NCBI RefSeq assembly: GCF_005280735.1
Contig: NZ_CP040077.1
Span: forward strand, 2,356,001 to 2,420,000
Direction of reading: 5' to 3'
Source: Trinickia violacea
GTDB taxonomy: Bacteria; Pseudomonadota; Gammaproteobacteria; Burkholderiales; Burkholderiaceae
DNA length: 64,000 bases
The translations under genes were made by a program, and so were the position numbers. Positions 60,683 through 64,000 of the stretch are shown piece by piece; within the stretch, counting starts at the first letter, position 1, and each line of letters opens with the position of its first letter. The notes under the pieces are model-generated. The model did no database searches. It saw nothing but the letters and a program-made list of their open reading frames with translations, and was not told the origin of the DNA.

Positions 60683-60769
60683 GGCGAGTTTCATTTCCGC
60701 GGTGGCACGAGCGCCTTAACCGTGCCGCTGCCCCAATCACTCAATTAGAACCGTTTCAGGACGATCCAT

Positions 60770-62773
60770 ATGAAGGTCGGAGTCGACTATTACCCCGAAC
60801 ATTGGGACCCCGCGATGTGGGAGCAGGACGCACAGCGCATGCAGGCAGCGGGGATTGGCATCGCGCGCCTTGCCGAGTTTGCGTGGTCCCGGCTGGAGCC
60901 CAGAGAGGGCGAATACGATTTCGGCTGGCTCGATACCGCCATTGCGACGCTGGCGCGTCACGGCATCGACATCGTGCTCGGCACGCCGACCGCGACGCCG
61001 CCGAACTGGCTCGTCGAGAAGCATCCCGATGTGCTGCCTGTCGACAGCAAGCGTCAGCCCGTGTATCCCGGCGTGCGCTGCCATCGCTGCTACAACAGCC
61101 CCTCGCTACGCCAGTACTCCGAGCGCATCATCGCTCGGCTGACGAAGCACTACGGCTCCCATCCGGCGGTGATCGGCTGGCAGACCGACAACGAGCTCGC
61201 CGCGAACGATTGTCATTGCGAACATTGCACGCGCGGCTTCCGTGCGTGGCTGCAGAAGAAGTACGGCAGCCTGGAAAACCTGAATCGCGAGTGGGGCACG
61301 GTGGTCTGGAGCGGCGAATACAGCTCGTGGACGCAGGTGACGACGCCGCTGGGCGGCTCTCCCCATCTGAACCCGTCCTTTCTGCTCGATTTCCAACGCT
61401 TCTCGTCGGATTCGGTGGCGGACTTTAACCGTTTCCAGGCGGTGTTGATACGCGCGAACAGTCCCGGAAAATTCGTGACGCACAACCTGTGGGGCTATCC
61501 CGTCACGACGGACTACTACGATTTGTTCGACAGCATGGATTTCGCATCGGTCGACTACTATCCGAGCACCGATCTCGCCAACGATGCGAAGTCGAAGGTC
61601 TACCACGGCGCGCTCACGCACGACCTGACGCGCGGCCTGAAGCGGAAAAACTACTGGGTCATGGAGCAGCTGAGCGGCACGCCGGGCTGTTGGCATCCAA
61701 TGTCGCGCACACCGTTTCCGGGCATGATCCGCGCTCACGCGTGGCAGAGCGTGTCGCGCGGCGCGGACGTCGTGGTGCATTTTCGGTGGCGCACCGCGCG
61801 TATCGGGGCGGAGCAGTTCTGGCATGGCTTGCTCGATCATCACGGCGAGCCGGGCCGCCGCTTTGCGGAGTTCGAGCAATTCAGCAGGGAAACGCAAAAG
61901 CTCGCGCCTTTGTTGGAAGGCACGACGCTCAAGAACGACGTGGCCATGCTGTTCTCCCATGAGCAGCTCAATGCGCTTCGTATCCAGCCGCAGTCCGACG
62001 GATTCGACTACCTTGGCAACTTCAAGCAGATGCATGCCGCTTTTGTGCGGCTCGGGATCGGCACCGATGTCATCAACTGGACCGAAGCGATCGACGGCTA
62101 CAAGCTCGTGGTTGCGCCGTCTCTCTACCTGCTTGATGACGCCGTAGCCGGCAAACTGCGCCGCTATGTCGAAAGTGGGGGCACCCTCGTGTTGACCGCG
62201 CGGACCGGCGTCAAGAACATGAACAATGTCTGCTGGCCTGGCCGTCTTCCGAATCTCGTCGGCGACGTGACCGGAGTGCAGGTCGACGAATACGATCCCG
62301 TGGGACGCGACACGCAGCACGTGGTGCTTTACGGCGACCAACAGTTCGACTGCGAACAGTGGTGCGACATTCTGGAGCCGCTGTCCGCCGAGACGATCGG
62401 GACCTACGCCAGCGAGTACTTCTCCGGCCGCGCGGCGGTGACGCGCAATCGCTTCGGCAAGGGCGTGTCGTACTACCTGGGCACCGTGCTGGACAATGAC
62501 GCCTATCGCGCCTTCTTCCGGCGCGTGGCGGAGGAAACGTCCATCGACTTCGTGCCCGATCTGCCCGAGGGCGTCGAGCTGTCCGTGCGCAGTGGCAACG
62601 GCAAGCGGCTGCTTTTCGTGCTGAACCTGACGAAGGAGTCGAAGCGCACGTCACTGCACGTTCGCGGATTGGCAAGCGCGCTCACGGGAGGGCGCTGTGA
62701 CGGCGTGATTGAGCTTGCCCCGGGCGGCGTCGAGATTTTCGTCGATGAGGAGGCTCACAGGTTCCAGTTCTGA
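60770..62773 (+). CDS. Beta-galactosidase, glycoside hydrolase family 42
   Basis: This 667-aa GH42 enzyme has acid/base Glu142 in GWQTDNELAANDC and nucleophile Glu299 in NYWVMEQLSGTPGC. Cys104, Cys148, Cys150 and Cys153 match the structural zinc site known in Thermus GH42 enzymes. TIM barrel (1-390), trimerisation domain (about 395-600) and C-terminal beta domain are all present. No signal peptide, so it hydrolyses galactosides imported by the upstream ABC system. The product galactose is handled elsewhere. Confidence 0.94.
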   Translation: MKVGVDYYPEHWDPAMWEQDAQRMQAAGIGIARLAEFAWSRLEPREGEYDFGWLDTAIATLARHGIDIVLGTPTATPPNWLVEKHPDVLPVDSKRQPVYPGVRCHRCYNSPSLRQYSERIIARLTKHYGSHPAVIGWQTDNELAANDCHCEHCTRGFRAWLQKKYGSLENLNREWGTVVWSGEYSSWTQVTTPLGGSPHLNPSFLLDFQRFSSDSVADFNRFQAVLIRANSPGKFVTHNLWGYPVTTDYYDLFDSMDFASVDYYPSTDLANDAKSKVYHGALTHDLTRGLKRKNYWVMEQLSGTPGCWHPMSRTPFPGMIRAHAWQSVSRGADVVVHFRWRTARIGAEQFWHGLLDHHGEPGRRFAEFEQFSRETQKLAPLLEGTTLKNDVAMLFSHEQLNALRIQPQSDGFDYLGNFKQMHAAFVRLGIGTDVINWTEAIDGYKLVVAPSLYLLDDAVAGKLRRYVESGGTLVLTARTGVKNMNNVCWPGRLPNLVGDVTGVQVDEYDPVGRDTQHVVLYGDQQFDCEQWCDILEPLSAETIGTYASEYFSGRAAVTRNRFGKGVSYYLGTVLDNDAYRAFFRRVAEETSIDFVPDLPEGVELSVRSGNGKRLLFVLNLTKESKRTSLHVRGLASALTGGRCDGVIELAPGGVEIFVDEEAHRFQF

Positions 62774-63199
62774 GTCGCGCCCAATCGCGTGCGCCAGCGC
62801 TGAAGATTCGTGGTATCGCTCGTCTGCGCCATATTCAAGGCTTGGGTGACGAACTTGTGGATCGCGAGCTGACCGTTCCGCGTCTCGAGGACCTGGGGAG
62901 TCGCGGCGAGGAGGGCTGCGGTGCGCCGGATCCTCATGCTGCCGCGCGCACCCGACCCAATCCCGTCGCATTTTCAGTCGGGGTGGCTATTCTAACCAGG
63001 CGCGGCTTTCTGGCTCTCGTCTGGGGCTTAGCTCGTGGTCTGGGTGGCGGCGATAACCTCGCCTTGAACTAACCCGCTGACGCGGGAGGAGGTGGTCAGC
63101 CAGCGGCGTCGGCTTCGACATCGTTCATGGAATGGCTCCCCTCGAGTGGGACGATGGCAGTGCAGTTTGCTGCCTTGTCCCTTCTGAGTGGAGTCCGCC
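62774..63199. other. Intergenic region before the recombinase gene
   Basis: No certain gene. On the minus strand a 60-codon frame (62937-62755, MRIRRTAALLAATPQVLETR onward) overlaps the galactosidase 3' end by 19 bp; it has no ribosome site and no recognised family, so I do not call it. The part from about 63060 rightward, directly ahead of the recombinase, probably belongs to the left end of its mobile element. No terminal repeat could be identified. Confidence 0.3.
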
Positions 63200-64000
63200 A
63201 TGACACCCTTACGTCGACGCATGATCGTGGATATGCGCGTGCGCAACCTCGCCGCCAACACGCAGCGCGCCTACCTCCAGCAGGTGAGCGCCTTTGCCCA
63301 GCACTTCGGGTGTTCCCCTGAACTGCTGGGCCCAGAGGAGGTGCGCGACTGGCAAGTGCACCTGATTGAGGTCCTGCGGCGCTCACCCAGCACGCTGGTG
63401 GTGGCCACTGCGGCGCTGCGCTTTCTGTACAACGTCACGCTCAAACGCGACTGGTCAGTCGACGAGATCCCCATGTCGAGGACACCCCGCAAGCTGCCGG
63501 TGATCCTCAGTCAGGAGGAGGTCAACCAGTTCCTCGAAGCGATCCGCAGCGTCAAGCATCGTACCGTGCTGATGGCAGCCTACGCCGCGGGCCTGCGCAT
63601 CTCGGAGGCCACCCGGCTGAAGGTCAGCGATATCGATAGCCAGCGCATGATGTTGCGCGTCGAACAGGGCAAGGGCCACGCCGACCGCTATGTGATGCTC
63701 TCGCCACGGCTGCTGGAGATCCTGCGCAATTACTGGTGCATTGGCCGGCCCCAGTACTGGCTGTTCCCGGGCCGCTTCGCGGATCAACCCGTGGGTGCCG
63801 ACGTGATACGGCAAGCCTGCCAGGACGCGCGCCGCCGCGCCGGTATCAGCAAGCCCATCACGCCGCACTCCTTGCGCCATGCGTTCGCGACGCACCTGCT
63901 CGAATCCGGCACCGACGTGCGCACCATCCAGTTGCTGCTCGGTCATTGCAGCCTTGCCACCACCTCGCGCTATCTGAAGGTCGCAACCAGCACCGTCTGC
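63200..64000 (+). CDS. Tyrosine recombinase, IS91-associated type (3' end beyond window)
   Basis: 267 codons are visible. The N-terminal SAM-like core-binding domain (MTPLRRRMIVDMRVRNLAAN) is followed by the catalytic domain with Arg in YAAGLRISEATRLKV, Lys in EQGKGHADRYVML, HSLRHAFATHLLESG (His-x-x-Arg), LLLGHCSLATT and Tyr in SRYLKVAT, so all active residues are present. The sequence resembles the integrases encoded just upstream of IS91-like transposases. Start ATG 63200 has GAGTGGAG upstream. The matching transposase would lie beyond 64000. Confidence 0.88.
   Translation, partial: MTPLRRRMIVDMRVRNLAANTQRAYLQQVSAFAQHFGCSPELLGPEEVRDWQVHLIEVLRRSPSTLVVATAALRFLYNVTLKRDWSVDEIPMSRTPRKLPVILSQEEVNQFLEAIRSVKHRTVLMAAYAAGLRISEATRLKVSDIDSQRMMLRVEQGKGHADRYVMLSPRLLEILRNYWCIGRPQYWLFPGRFADQPVGADVIRQACQDARRRAGISKPITPHSLRHAFATHLLESGTDVRTIQLLLGHCSLATTSRYLKVATSTVC

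Noticed and set aside
58949..60694. 581-codon minus-strand frame
   Set aside because: His/Arg/Glu-rich mirror of the two ABC permease genes; no motif or ribosome site.
62755..62937. 60-codon minus-strand frame as a gene
   Set aside because: No ribosome site, overlaps the galactosidase end, no recognisable family; mentioned only in the intergenic entry.

Overview
The window looks like chromosome or megaplasmid DNA of a Burkholderiaceae beta-proteobacterium (Paraburkholderia, Caballeronia or close kin). GC is high. The two porins have the QSSVTLYG / QSTVTLYG mature start and C-terminal Phe typical of that family, there is a DUF4148 secreted protein, and the DNA is packed with LysR, TetR and LacI regulators beside catabolic operons. 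Genus assignment is inference.

Layout. (1) 1-5291: a leftward operon of a Rieske oxygenase, a small unknown protein and a cupin, divergent from an aromatic-acid-type MFS transporter and an Asp/Glu-racemase-fold enzyme, with a TetR regulator. (2) 5435-14617: a porin, an EthD-like protein, three AbgB-type M20 aminohydrolases, an MHS-family transporter and a LysR regulator, probably for uptake and hydrolysis of an amide or amine-bearing compound. (3) 14686-15459: a DUF4148 protein and a transposase fragment. (4) 15573-25652: TetR, purU-soxBDAG, an orphan LivK-type binding protein, a second TetR and folD, i.e. oxidation of sarcosine with handling of the released one-carbon unit. (5) 25827-37872: porin, gbcAB-like Rieske oxygenase and reductase, LysR, dimethylglycine dehydrogenase-like flavoprotein, etfBA and a betaine-type ABC importer. 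Blocks 4 and 5 form a nearly complete route from betaine to dimethylglycine, sarcosine and glycine. (6) 37986-43522: aldehyde dehydrogenase, DapA-like lyase, ornithine-cyclodeaminase-like protein and two overlapping LysR genes. (7) 43827-54493: a ten-gene rightward catabolic operon (outer-membrane channel, alpha/beta hydrolase, two-domain VOC protein, Rieske ferredoxin, FAD monooxygenase, MFS, cyclase, cupin, FAH, SDR), interrupted by an IS110/IS1111-type element. (8) 54494-62773: a candidate small RNA, then a LacI-controlled ABC sugar importer with a GH42 beta-galactosidase. (9) 63200-64000: a tyrosine recombinase of the type linked to IS91-like elements, cut by the window end.

The most striking observations concern regulation and mobility. 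The 3' non-coding part of the IS110-type element holds a 10-nt same-sense copy of its left flank and, 11 nt further on, an 11-nt reverse complement of its right flank. That is the arrangement expected of a bridge RNA (seekRNA) target-guide loop, and it lets the pre-insertion site be reconstructed as the stop/start overlap of two operon genes. Three pairs or sets of matching operator-like sequences also appear: two 22-bp palindromes at purU; TGTAC-N6-GTACA at the SBP/tetR divergent region and inside the folD promoter; and TGCAT-N10/11-ATGCA upstream of the porin, gbcA and the dimethylglycine dehydrogenase.
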